Shown piece after piece: positions 1 to 7,320 of a DNA stretch of 64,000 nucleotides. Source of the DNA: Curtobacterium caseinilyticum (GTDB lineage Bacteria > Actinomycetota > Actinomycetes > Actinomycetales > Microbacteriaceae). The position numbers were made by a program, and so were the translations under genes. The stretch lies in assembly GCF_030363035.1 (NCBI RefSeq), contig NZ_JAUCMN010000001.1:434001-498000 (forward strand), in the 5' to 3' direction. Each line of letters begins with the position of its first letter. The first letter of the stretch is position 1. Below the pieces are notes generated by a model that saw only the letters and a program-made list of their open reading frames with translations, had not been told where the DNA came from and ran no database searches.

Positions 1-572
1 TCACGCTCGTCGCGGCCGTGACGACCTGGCCGGAGCTCCTCACGAGCCCCGCGTTCCCGGTCGACGTCGTGCTGCTCGACCTCGACCTGAAGGACTCGAT
101 CCCGGTCTCGCTGAAGATCTCGACGCTCAAGACCGCGGGTGTCAAGACCGTGGTGATGAGCACGTACTCGGAGCCGAACGTCGTCCGCGAGGCCCTGGCC
201 TCCGGCGCCCTCGGCTACCTCGTGAAGAGCGAGGACGCGGACATGATCGTCGAGGCGATCCGTGCCGCACAGCGCGGGGAGCAGTACGTCTCCGCCGAGC
301 TCGACCTCGCCATCAACAGCGGCGACGTCGGCGGCGTGCCGAAGCTCAGCGCGCAGGAGCGCCGGGTCATGGCACTCTACGGCGGTGGTGAGCCCGTGAA
401 GAGCGTCGCGTACCAGCTCGGCATCTCCGAGGAGACCGCGAAGAGCTACCTCAAGCGGATCCGCGAGAAGTACCGCGTCGCCGGCTTCGACGTGGGCACG
501 AAGGTCGCGCTGCGGAAGCGCGCCATCACCGACGGCATCATCGTGCAGGACGGCAGCCCGGTCGGGTTGTAG
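1..572 (+). CDS. LuxR-type response regulator, 5' end missing
   Basis: The reading frame is open from the window edge (first full codon at base 3), so the start lies outside. The visible 190 residues hold the second half of a receiver domain: the phosphoacceptor aspartate in VVLLDLDL, the switch Ser/Thr in VVMSTYS and the conserved lysine in GYLVKSED. A GerE-type helix-turn-helix follows (LSAQERRVMALY through QLGISEETAKSYLKRIREKY). It is therefore a DNA-binding transcription factor controlled by a histidine kinase, which is not in view. The stop at 570-572 is followed by a strong hairpin. The regulon cannot be told from the sequence. Confidence 0.9.
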   Translation, partial: TLVAAVTTWPELLTSPAFPVDVVLLDLDLKDSIPVSLKISTLKTAGVKTVVMSTYSEPNVVREALASGALGYLVKSEDADMIVEAIRAAQRGEQYVSAELDLAINSGDVGGVPKLSAQERRVMALYGGGEPVKSVAYQLGISEETAKSYLKRIREKYRVAGFDVGTKVALRKRAITDGIIVQDGSPVGL

Positions 573-586
573 TTCGGACCACACGA

Positions 587-630
587 CGGACGGGAGGCCC
601 GTGGCGGTGTCGCCACGGGCCTCCCGTCCG
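587..630. terminator. Perfect 20-bp hairpin, intrinsic-type terminator
   Basis: Two exact 20-base arms (587-606 and 611-630) flank a GTGT loop, 14 bases after the response-regulator stop. There is no T-tract. The arms carry the GACGGGAGGC/GCCTCCCGTC core that recurs after many genes in this window. It can serve the plus-strand gene and the converging MFS gene. Confidence 0.75.
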
Positions 631-833
631 CCACGTGGCCACGACGCGACCTCGCGTGACGACGCGTGGACCCGTCACGCCCGTCGTCGCGCCGTCACCG
701 GAGCACCCCGCGACCCGTGACGCCGTCGATGGAGCAGAAGACGTCGGGTCGGGTCCGTCCACGCGACGGTTGCTGCTCCATCGACGGGGAGCACGTGCCC
801 CCTCACGGGCGGATGCACGCGGGGACCGTCGGG

Positions 834-2099
834 TCAGACCGTGGGCACCGGCGCCGTGACCGGGCCGGTCGACGGCGACGAGGACCGCAGCGCCGCGCGT
901 CGGTCCGTCCGCCGCTCGACGCCGTAGCTCACCATCGTGACGAGCAGGCCGAGCAGCGCGAGCACGATGCCGAGCCACGCCGGCGCGAGGAAGCCGAAGC
1001 CCGCAGCGATGACCGCACCGCCGAGGGCCGCACCGAGTGAGTTGCCGATGTTGAACGCCGAGTGGTTCAGCGCCGCCGCGATGGTCCGGGCGTCACCGGC
1101 GACGTCCATGAGCCGCGACTGCACCGCCGGCGGGATCGCCGAGGACGTCGCGCCGAGCAGGAACGCCCCGAGGAAGACGCCCCACACCCACTGCGCGGTG
1201 AAGACGGTCACGAGCAGTGCGCCGATGAGCGCGAGCATGCCGATGTAGATCGTGCGCTTGACGCTGTGGTCGGCCAGGTGGCCGCCGAGGACCCCGCCGA
1301 CGACCATGCCGAGGCCGACGACCACGAGCACGAGCGGCACCGCGGACTCGGGCAGCCCCGTCACGTTCTGCACGAGCGGCGAGATGTACGAGTACACCGC
1401 GAAGAACCCGCCGAAGCCGACGGCGCCGAGGCCCATCACGATCCAGACCTGCGGCGAGCGGAACGCGCGGAGCTCACGGCCGATCGTCGCGTGCGCGTCC
1501 GCGGGGCTGCGCGGCACGAAGGCCGCCACGGCGAGGAACGTCAGCGCGAAGAGGACCGAGACGACGCCGTACGCGATGCGCCACCCGGCGTTCTGCCCGA
1601 CCCATGTGATCGCCGGGACGCCGACGACGTTCGCGATCGACAGGCCGAGCATCACCATCGCGATGCCCTTGCCGCGCTTGCCCGGTCCCATGATCTCGCC
1701 CGCGACGATCGACGCGATGCCGAAGTACGCACCGTGCGGCAGCCCGGCGACGAACCGGGCGACGAGGACGAGGCCGAAGCTCGGCAGGACCGCACTGGCG
1801 ACGGTGGCGACGACGAAGCCGACGAGCAGCACGAGGATCAGGCCCTTGCGCGGGAAGGTCGCCGAGATCGCCGCGATCGTCGGCGCGCCCACCACGACGC
1901 CGAGTGCGTACGCGCTGACGAGCCACCCGGCGTGCGCCACGCCCGCGGCAGGATCGGCCGCGTACTGCGCGGGCAGCAGGGCCTCGGCGATGTTCGGCAG
2001 CAGGCCCATCGCGACGAACTCGGTCGACCCGATGGCGAAGCCACCGAGGGCGAGTGCGATGAGGGCGAGCGCGCGCTGCGTCGGCGTGGTGAGCGTCAT
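834..2099 (-). CDS. MFS exporter, DHA1/AraJ-like
   Basis: A 421-residue integral membrane protein with about twelve hydrophobic segments, the usual size for a drug:H+ antiporter-1 family member. The N-terminus (LALGGFAIGSTEFVAMGLLPNIA) is typical of the AraJ/YdhP group of sugar or drug efflux proteins, and a motif-A-like loop (GGHLADHSVKRTIY) lies near the middle. It probably exports a small hydrophobic compound or sugar with proton exchange; the substrate cannot be predicted. The ATG at 2099 has only a weak purine stretch upstream. A possible TACGGT -10 box lies on the minus strand around 2184, which would give a leader of about 75 nt. It stands alone between the 587-630 terminator and a non-coding stretch. 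Confidence 0.85.
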   Translation of the reverse strand: MTLTTPTQRALALIALALGGFAIGSTEFVAMGLLPNIAEALLPAQYAADPAAGVAHAGWLVSAYALGVVVGAPTIAAISATFPRKGLILVLLVGFVVATVASAVLPSFGLVLVARFVAGLPHGAYFGIASIVAGEIMGPGKRGKGIAMVMLGLSIANVVGVPAITWVGQNAGWRIAYGVVSVLFALTFLAVAAFVPRSPADAHATIGRELRAFRSPQVWIVMGLGAVGFGGFFAVYSYISPLVQNVTGLPESAVPLVLVVVGLGMVVGGVLGGHLADHSVKRTIYIGMLALIGALLVTVFTAQWVWGVFLGAFLLGATSSAIPPAVQSRLMDVAGDARTIAAALNHSAFNIGNSLGAALGGAVIAAGFGFLAPAWLGIVLALLGLLVTMVSYGVERRTDRRAALRSSSPSTGPVTAPVPTV

Positions 2100-2461
2100 G
2101 CGACCTGTTCTCGTGCTGGGTGTCCTCGACTGGAGGAGCGGGCTGGGTTCCGGACGTCGGCCCGGGAGGCCGGCAGGACCGTACCGCTACGTGGTCACCA
2201 CGCGACCACGCCGCAGCTCACGAGCACGAGCAGGAGCACGAGCGAGCAGCGGCGGCACGGTGACCGGCAGGGACGATGACGGTCCGTGTTCGGCAACGAA
2301 CGGTCCGGGCACACCGCAGCAGCCCGGTCCGAGCAGTGTAGACCGCTCCAACGGGCGGACGGAAGGCGCCGTGCCGAATCGATTCGACCGCGACGTCAGA
2401 CGGACAGGAACGAGCGGCGGACACGGTCGGCTACAGAACACGGTCGTTCGATGGTCAGGCC
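2100..2461. other. Non-coding stretch upstream of the MFS gene
   Basis: No convincing gene on either strand: open frames here lack start signals and have low-complexity Arg/Pro/Ser content. The first ~90 bases presumably hold the MFS promoter. Confidence 0.5.
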
Positions 2462-2540
2462 CGTTCGCCGGACACGGCCATCCGCCGGACAAGACCGTCC
2501 GCAGGGCAGGTCGTTCGCCGGAGACGGCCGTCCGCCGGAC
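2462..2540. repeat. Two near-identical 29-bp direct repeats, 50-bp period
   Basis: Copies at 2462-2490 and 2512-2540 differ at two bases (core CGTTCGCCGGA then TCCGCCGGAC). A partial third copy follows at about 2543. Each copy contains TCCG/CGGA inverted elements, so they could be tandem binding sites or decayed hairpins. They lie between the MFS gene and the zinc-ribbon gene. Confidence 0.6.
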
Positions 2541-2597
2541 GGGTCGTTCGACGGCCGGCGTTCAGCATCGTCCGGCGGGAGCCTCGGGCGCGGCGGA

Positions 2598-2777
2598 TCA
2601 GGCCGCCTGACGCTCCGACGGCGCAGCCTGCGCAGACGCCGGCTCCGGCAGCTCGTCGCGGTGGACCCACCCGGCGCCGCACTCGGTGCAGTCCGCCCAG
2701 GCGTTGCCGCTCTGCTCGTCGAGGTCGATGACGACCGTCCGCAGGTCGCAGTCGGGGCACCAGCCGTCGTGCATCAT
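2598..2777 (-). CDS. Small zinc-ribbon protein
   Basis: A 59-residue protein with two CxxC knuckles, CPDC at 7-10 and CTEC at 30-33, about 20 residues apart: a four-cysteine zinc ribbon. The C-terminal tail is Pro/Ala-rich. The start is chosen at the ATG ending at 2777, where GAGGAG lies 6 nt upstream; the next ATG (2774) or a GTG (2780) is possible. Small ribbons like this often act as nucleic-acid-binding or adaptor proteins, but nothing nearby points to a partner. Confidence 0.6.
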   Translation of the reverse strand: MMHDGWCPDCDLRTVVIDLDEQSGNAWADCTECGAGWVHRDELPEPASAQAAPSERQAA

Positions 2778-2979
2778 CACGCGCTCCTCGTCGTCAGTGG
2801 TCCGTCTCCGGGCCGTCGTCGTGTCGATGCCGACCATGAGACACCCGGCCACCGACATCGCCGGGAGGCCCGCGGCGTGTCGTCCGCCCTCGAGGGCATG
2901 GTCCACTTGGCGCGTGTACGCCACGCTCGTCGTCGCCTCCTGCGCTCGACCGTCCCCCGAGTGCACGGACGAGAACGCC

Positions 2980-3087
2980 GTGGACCCGTCGTCGGTCGTC
3001 ATCCTCGTCGTCGCGGTCGTCGTGGTCGCCGCCGTGCTCGTCGCCCTGCTCGTGTCCGGCGGACGCGGTCGCCAGCGCCGCCGCTGA
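2980..3087 (+). CDS. Possible 35-residue single-span membrane peptide
   Basis: From a GTG at 2980 the frame encodes a short polar start, a Val/Ala-rich hydrophobic stretch of about 20 residues and a basic end (GRGRQRRR). That gives a plausible Nin-Cin or Nout-Cin membrane peptide. The frame is open far upstream and no clear ribosome site is present, so the start and even the existence of the gene are uncertain. Confidence 0.3.
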   Translation: MDPSSVVILVVAVVVVAAVLVALLVSGGRGRQRRR

Positions 3088-3119
3088 CGGCTGCCGCGCG
3101 GACGGCCGACGTGCTGCGG

Positions 3120-3125
3120 TAGCGT
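3120..3125 (+). promoter_or_regulatory. -10 box TAGCGT, leaderless start
   Basis: TAGCGT ends 7 nt before the ATG at 3133, with no Shine-Dalgarno between, so transcription should begin at or next to the start codon. Confidence 0.5.
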
Positions 3126-3132
3126 GCCCGTC

Positions 3133-3312
3133 ATGGGGTGGTGGATCGTGACCGGTGTCGTCCTGCTCGCGGCGGTGGGGCTGTGGCTGTGGATGCACCA
3201 CCTGACGGACCTCGGGGCACGCTCACGCCGGTACGAGGGCAGCGATCCGGAGATCGCCGAGGCCCTCCGTCAAGCCGAACGCGACCGCAACAACGGCCGC
3301 ATGTACCCCTGA
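3133..3312 (+). CDS. Small single-span membrane protein
   Basis: A 59-residue protein: an N-terminal hydrophobic helix (about residues 3-22, ending WLWMHH) followed by a charged cytoplasmic tail of about 35 residues rich in Arg and Glu. The ATG at 3133 is preferred over the in-frame GTG at 3124 because the TAGCGT box sits exactly 7 nt upstream, the leaderless pattern seen across this window. No family is recognised. Confidence 0.55.
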   Translation: MGWWIVTGVVLLAAVGLWLWMHHLTDLGARSRRYEGSDPEIAEALRQAERDRNNGRMYP

Positions 3313-3326
3313 CCCGCTCCGGTCCC

Positions 3327-3638
3327 TCACTCGGCGTCGAGCGCTGCCTCGAGCCGCTCGAGCTTGCCGTCGATCTCGCCCGTGCGGCCGGGACGGATGT
3401 CGGCCTTCAGTACGAGCGACACCCGTGTGCCGTACGCACCCACGGCCTCGGTGGCGCGCTTGACGACGTCCATGACCTCGTCCCACTCCCCCTCGACCTC
3501 GGTGAACATCGACGAGGTGCGGTTCGGCAACCCCGACTCGCGGACCACCCGGACGGCCGCGGCGACGGCGTCGTGCACGGAGCCGTCGGAGCTCGCGGAG
3601 GGGCCACCGGACGGAGCGAGGGAGAACGCGACGATCAT
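3327..3638 (-). CDS. Thiamine-binding protein, MTH1187/YqgV (DUF77) family
   Basis: A 103-residue protein with the pattern of the thiamine-binding MTH1187 fold: MIVAFSLAP start, a conserved central stretch (RESGLPNRTSSMFTEVEGEW) and a C-terminal strand VSLVLKADIRPGR. Family members are small cytoplasmic ferredoxin-fold oligomers that bind thiamine or a related pyrimidine; their physiological job is unclear. The ATG overlaps the stop of the upstream glycosyltransferase as ATGA (3635-3638), so the two are translated from one transcript by coupling. Confidence 0.8.
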   Translation of the reverse strand: MIVAFSLAPSGGPSASSDGSVHDAVAAAVRVVRESGLPNRTSSMFTEVEGEWDEVMDVVKRATEAVGAYGTRVSLVLKADIRPGRTGEIDGKLERLEAALDAE

Positions 3639-4927
3639 GCGTCCATCCTGCCCCCGGCGAGCCCGCGCCGCACTCCGGTGGTCGAGTCGTCGGGAGCAGC
3701 GTCGGCACGCACCGGCAGCCCGGGCCGCCGCACCAGTCGCACCAGCACGACCACGGCCCAGACGAGCACCGCCAGCTCGAGCGTGTTCCGGACGGTCAGC
3801 ACGGTGACGATCCACGGCGCGACCGACAGCAGCCGCTCGTAGAACCCGGGGTAGATCACCTGGGTCAGCACCGCCATCGGCAGCACCCCGATCGCGACCG
3901 GCAGGAACCGCCGGGCGCTCACCCTGCCCGCGACGAGCCCCCAGACGACGGGCACCGCGTACCACCCGACGTACTGCGGCGAACCGACCTTGTTCACCGC
4001 GATCAGCGCGGCGACGAACAACAGCGCGAGGACCGGCGCGACCTCGGTGCGACGGGCGCCGCGGTGGACGGCGAGCAGCGCGAGGACCACCCCGCCGACG
4101 ACCAGGACGGCCATCAGCGGCGTCGAGAGCGCAGCGGCGGCGTGCGTCCCCGCGCCGGACACCTCGAAGGTCAGGATCTCGCGGTTGTAGTAGACGGCGG
4201 CGCCGGGCACCCCGAGCGCGGCCGCCCACATGAACGGCGTCGCGAGCGGTGCCTCGATCTGCAGGGCGCGGTCGCTCTGCTCGGACACGAAGGACAGCAG
4301 GTGCGGTGCGCCGCCGTAGAGCACGTCGACCAGGACGATCAGCCCGGTGACCACGGCGGCTCCGCCGACGACGGCGCTCCGGTGGCCGCGACGCAGCAGC
4401 AGCAGCACGCCGACGAGCGCAGCGGGCCAGACCTTCGTCCACGCCGCCGCGGTGAAGAGGGCGGACGCCACGGCGGGTCGCGTCACCACGAACGCGACCC
4501 CGACCAGGGCGAGCGCGGTGGCGACGGTGTCGATCCGGCCGAGGGCGATCGGCCCGAGGGCGAGCAGGAACACCAACCACCACCACACGACCCGGACGCG
4601 GAACGCCCGGAACCGCCAGAGGAACGCGCACGCGACCGCGTCCAGCAGGGTCATCAGGGCGAGCCACCCGCTCCCGATCGCGGCCGTGCCGCCGAGTGCG
4701 GCCGCCGCCATCGGCACGATCGCGAACACCGGGTAGACCCAGTCGGTGTCGACGCCCACCCAGGAGTGGTCGACCCGGCCGATCTCGATCCAGCGCCGGT
4801 AGGTGATCGTGACGTCCCCGAGCGGCAGGTTCGACGAGGTCACGGTGAGCCACCAGACGATCGCGTGCACGAGCACGAACACCACGGCGAACGCGACGCC
4901 CTCGATCCACCGGTACCGCTTCTGCAC
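3635..4927 (-). CDS. GT87/DUF2029-type membrane mannosyltransferase
   Basis: A 430-residue polytopic protein with ten or more hydrophobic segments and an early loop acidic residue (PLGDVTITY), the layout of GT-C glycosyltransferases that use polyprenyl-phosphate sugars outside the membrane. The stretch YGGAPHLLSFVSEQSDRALQ resembles the GT87 (DUF2029) family of actinobacterial polyprenol-phosphate-mannose-dependent mannosyltransferases. GTG at 4927 is chosen as start because a TACGCT box lies 6 nt upstream. It is the first gene of a two-gene unit with the thiamine-binding protein and is divergent from yceI. The acceptor glycan is unknown. Confidence 0.75.
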   Translation of the reverse strand: MQKRYRWIEGVAFAVVFVLVHAIVWWLTVTSSNLPLGDVTITYRRWIEIGRVDHSWVGVDTDWVYPVFAIVPMAAAALGGTAAIGSGWLALMTLLDAVACAFLWRFRAFRVRVVWWWLVFLLALGPIALGRIDTVATALALVGVAFVVTRPAVASALFTAAAWTKVWPAALVGVLLLLRRGHRSAVVGGAAVVTGLIVLVDVLYGGAPHLLSFVSEQSDRALQIEAPLATPFMWAAALGVPGAAVYYNREILTFEVSGAGTHAAAALSTPLMAVLVVGGVVLALLAVHRGARRTEVAPVLALLFVAALIAVNKVGSPQYVGWYAVPVVWGLVAGRVSARRFLPVAIGVLPMAVLTQVIYPGFYERLLSVAPWIVTVLTVRNTLELAVLVWAVVVLVRLVRRPGLPVRADAAPDDSTTGVRRGLAGGRMDA

Positions 4928-4933
4928 CGGACG

Positions 4934-4939
4934 AGCGTA
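4934..4939 (-). promoter_or_regulatory. -10 box TACGCT for the GT87-like gene
   Basis: On the minus strand TACGCT is 6 nt before GTG 4927, predicting a leaderless transcript. Confidence 0.5.
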
Positions 4940-4987
4940 GCGGGCGACGCACAGGCACTCCTGAGCAGGACGTGTCACCGTTCCGGC

Positions 4988-5710
4988 GTGAGCACCGAAC
5001 CGCAGCACCCCGACCGCACCCGCACCCGCAAGCCCCTGGTGTGGGCCGCGATCGTCCTGCTCGTCGCCGTGCTGGCCGTCGTCGGTGTGGTGGTCGGCAC
5101 GAACGTCTACTCGTCGAACGAGAACGCGAAGGCGTCCGCGGCCCCGTCGGTCGCCGCCAGCCGAGCGCCGTCGAGCCTCGACACCGCGGACCTGTCAGGC
5201 GACTGGACGGTCGGCGGTGACTCCGAGGCGGGCTACCGCGTCCACGAGGTCCTGAACGGGTCGGACGTCACGGTCACCGGCCGGACCGACAGCGTCACGG
5301 GCTCGGCGACGGTCCAGGGCACCGCGATCACCGCCGCGACGATCACCGTCCAGGTCGCCGACGTCGCCACCGACTCGCCGCAGCGCGACTCCTACTTCCG
5401 CGACTCGGCCCTCGACGTCTCGGCCTTCCCCCGCGCCACCTTCACACTGACCGAGCCGATCGCGGACGCCGTGCCGAGCGGCTCCGGCACCACGACGGTC
5501 GAGGGCACCGGCGAGCTGACCCTGCACGGCGTGACGAAGACCGTCCGCGCCCAGCTGCAGGTCGGGCTGGACGGCGACGGCGTCGCCGTCTCCGGCTCGG
5601 TCCCGATCACGTTCTCGGACTTCGGCGTGCAGGCCCCCGACCTCGGTTTCGTCAAGGTCGACGACGCGGGCGCGGTCGAGTTCCTCGTCCACGCCACCCC
5701 CGCCTCCTGA
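4988..5710 (+). CDS. YceI-family lipid-binding protein with membrane anchor
   Basis: A 240-residue protein: short cytoplasmic start, one transmembrane helix (about residues 20-40, WAAIVLLVAVLAVVGVVVG), a Ser/Ala linker and a YceI domain from about residue 60 to the end. Family marks are LSGDWTVGGDSEAGYRV, FRDSALDVSAFPRATF, GTGELTLHGVTKTV and ITFSDFGVQAPDLGFVKV. YceI proteins are extracytoplasmic lipocalin-like barrels that bind polyisoprenoids or other long amphiphiles. Here it would be anchored outside the cell membrane. The GTG at 4988 fits a compact 60-bp divergent region shared with the GT87-like gene, which suggests a link to isoprenoid-dependent glycosylation; that is inference. Confidence 0.85.
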   Translation: MSTEPQHPDRTRTRKPLVWAAIVLLVAVLAVVGVVVGTNVYSSNENAKASAAPSVAASRAPSSLDTADLSGDWTVGGDSEAGYRVHEVLNGSDVTVTGRTDSVTGSATVQGTAITAATITVQVADVATDSPQRDSYFRDSALDVSAFPRATFTLTEPIADAVPSGSGTTTVEGTGELTLHGVTKTVRAQLQVGLDGDGVAVSGSVPITFSDFGVQAPDLGFVKVDDAGAVEFLVHATPAS

Positions 5711-5740
5711 CGCGACCCCGTCGTCCTGATCCGACCGGCC

Positions 5741-5788
5741 GACGGTCGGGAGGCACGGTGCGGACCCGCCCCGCGCCTCCCGTCCGTC
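5741..5788. terminator. Bidirectional hairpin between converging genes
   Basis: Arms 5741-5762 and 5767-5788 pair at 19 of 22 positions and carry the GGGAGGC/GCCTCCC core. The element sits between the yceI stop (5710) and the stop of the converging dehydratase gene (5797). Confidence 0.7.
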
Positions 5789-5796
5789 GCACGCAC

Positions 5797-6657
5797 CTAC
5801 GCCCGCGCGTCCCCCTCGACGACGAGGTCGCGCACGACACCCGGCAGCTGCTCGATCAGGGCCGTCATGGTGAACGGCCCGCCACGCGACGCCCGCCGTG
5901 CCGCGACCCCGTGCACGACCGCCGCCGACGCGGCCAGGTGCGCCAGGTCGGACGGCGACAGCGACGTCCCGGACGTCTCCGCGGCCCCCTGCCGCGTCGC
6001 GACGAGGGCTCCGAGCACCCCGCCGAGCACGTCACCGGCCCCGGCGGTCGCCAGCCACGGCGTCGCCGACGACGCCACGAGCCGCACGGACCCGTCCGGC
6101 GTCGCGACGTGGGTGGCCGACCCCTTGAGCAGGACGACGCTGCCCGTCCGCTCGGCCGCACGCAGCGCCGCAGCGGCCGGGTCCTGCTCGACGGACTCCC
6201 GCGACACGTCGAGCACCGCGGCGAGCTCCCCCGCGTGCGGGGTCAGCACCGCGAGCGGCCCGAGGTCGACGAGCGGGATCGCACCCGCGTCGACGACGAC
6301 CGGCACGCCGTCGTCGGACGCGTGGTGGAACGCGGCCGCGGTCGTCGGGTCGAGCTCGCCCAGGGACCCGGCGGAGATGCCCGACCCGACGAGCCAGGCC
6401 TGCACGCGACCCGTACCCGACACGACCTCTGGACGACGCGTCAGCACGTGGTCGGTCGCGCGCACGGGTCCGACGTACCGCACCATGCCGACGCCCGTGT
6501 GCACGGCCGCGTCCACGCCCATCACCGCGGCACCGGGGTACTGGTCGGACCCGGTGGCGACGCCGAGGACACCCCGGCGGTACTTGGTCGACTCGCCGTG
6601 CGGAGCGGTGGTCCAGGCGGCGGCGTCGGTCGGGGCGAAGGGGACGAAGTCGTTCAC
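5797..6657 (-). CDS. nnrD: ADP-dependent NAD(P)H-hydrate dehydratase
   Basis: A 286-residue ribokinase-fold enzyme matching the NnrD (C-terminal YjeF) family, which repairs damaged hydrated NAD(P)H using ADP. Visible marks are GVATGSDQYPGAAVMG, VVVDAGAI, VLTPHAGE, LLKGSATHV and the catalytic/anion-hole loop AGAGDVLGGVLGAL. The NnrE epimerase domain often fused at the N-terminus is absent here. GTG 6657 is used as start because a TAACGT box lies 7 nt upstream; GTG 6666 would extend into that box. It is divergent from the HAD gene, with only 24 bases between start codons. Confidence 0.88.
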   Translation of the reverse strand: MNDFVPFAPTDAAAWTTAPHGESTKYRRGVLGVATGSDQYPGAAVMGVDAAVHTGVGMVRYVGPVRATDHVLTRRPEVVSGTGRVQAWLVGSGISAGSLGELDPTTAAAFHHASDDGVPVVVDAGAIPLVDLGPLAVLTPHAGELAAVLDVSRESVEQDPAAAALRAAERTGSVVLLKGSATHVATPDGSVRLVASSATPWLATAGAGDVLGGVLGALVATRQGAAETSGTSLSPSDLAHLAASAAVVHGVAARRASRGGPFTMTALIEQLPGVVRDLVVEGDARA

Positions 6658-6664
6658 GAGCGCC

Positions 6665-6674
6665 ACGTTACGGT
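6665..6674. promoter_or_regulatory. Two overlapping divergent leaderless -10 boxes
   Basis: TAACGT on the minus strand (6670-6665) is 7 nt before GTG 6657; TACGGT on the plus strand (6669-6674) is 7 nt before ATG 6682. The two hexamers share bases 6669-6670, so RNA polymerase can hardly occupy both at once. Confidence 0.5.
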
Positions 6675-6681
6675 GGACCGC

Positions 6682-7320
6682 ATGAGCCTGTTCCTGCCCG
6701 GTCGTGTGGTGGTCCTCGACTACGGCGAGGTGATCAGCAGGACGCCGCACGGCGCGTGGGACACCCTCGTCGCGATGACCGGGATCCCGGCGGACGAGCT
6801 GTTGCCCGTGTACCAGGAGCTCCGGCACGACCTCGACCGGGGCGACCTGTCCGTCCTCGAGTACTGGCGGGCGATCGCCGCGCGGACCGGGCGGCGCTGG
6901 AGCGTCACGGAGATCCACCGGTTCTGGGCGGTCGACTTCACCGGCTGGTTCGACGTCGACCCCGAGGCGCTGGCGATCGTCGAGGAACTGCACGACGCCG
7001 GGACACGCCTCGCGCTGCTCTCCAACGCTGGTTCCGACTTCGGCGACCCGTACCGGTGGTCGCCGATGGGGTCGATGTTCGAGACCGTCGTCGTGAGTGC
7101 CGAGGAACACGTCCTGAAGCCCGATGCATCCATCTACCGCACGACGTGCGCGCGACTGGGAATCACGCCCGAGCAGATGGTGTTCGTCGACAACAGGGCC
7201 GAGAACGCCGCCGGCGCGGACGCGATCGGGGCGATCGGCCACCACTACACGTCGCCGACCGCACTGCGGGCGTTCCTGCAGGACCTGGCGGCACGGACCG
7301 CCGAAGGAGCACCCGCGTGA
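6682..7320 (+). CDS. HAD-superfamily hydrolase (subfamily IA)
   Basis: A 212-residue HAD-fold protein. Motif I is VVVLDYGEVIS: the nucleophile Asp is present and the usual second Asp is Gly, as in the YihX/DxG branch. Motif II is LALLSNAGSD, motif III the lysine in HVLKPDASIY, motif IV MVFVDNRAENAAGA. The helical cap lies at about residues 20-90. It probably dephosphorylates a small sugar or nucleotide phosphate. It starts with a leaderless ATG and ends in a GTGA overlap with the flavin oxidoreductase, so they form an operon. Confidence 0.85.
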   Translation: MSLFLPGRVVVLDYGEVISRTPHGAWDTLVAMTGIPADELLPVYQELRHDLDRGDLSVLEYWRAIAARTGRRWSVTEIHRFWAVDFTGWFDVDPEALAIVEELHDAGTRLALLSNAGSDFGDPYRWSPMGSMFETVVVSAEEHVLKPDASIYRTTCARLGITPEQMVFVDNRAENAAGADAIGAIGHHYTSPTALRAFLQDLAARTAEGAPA

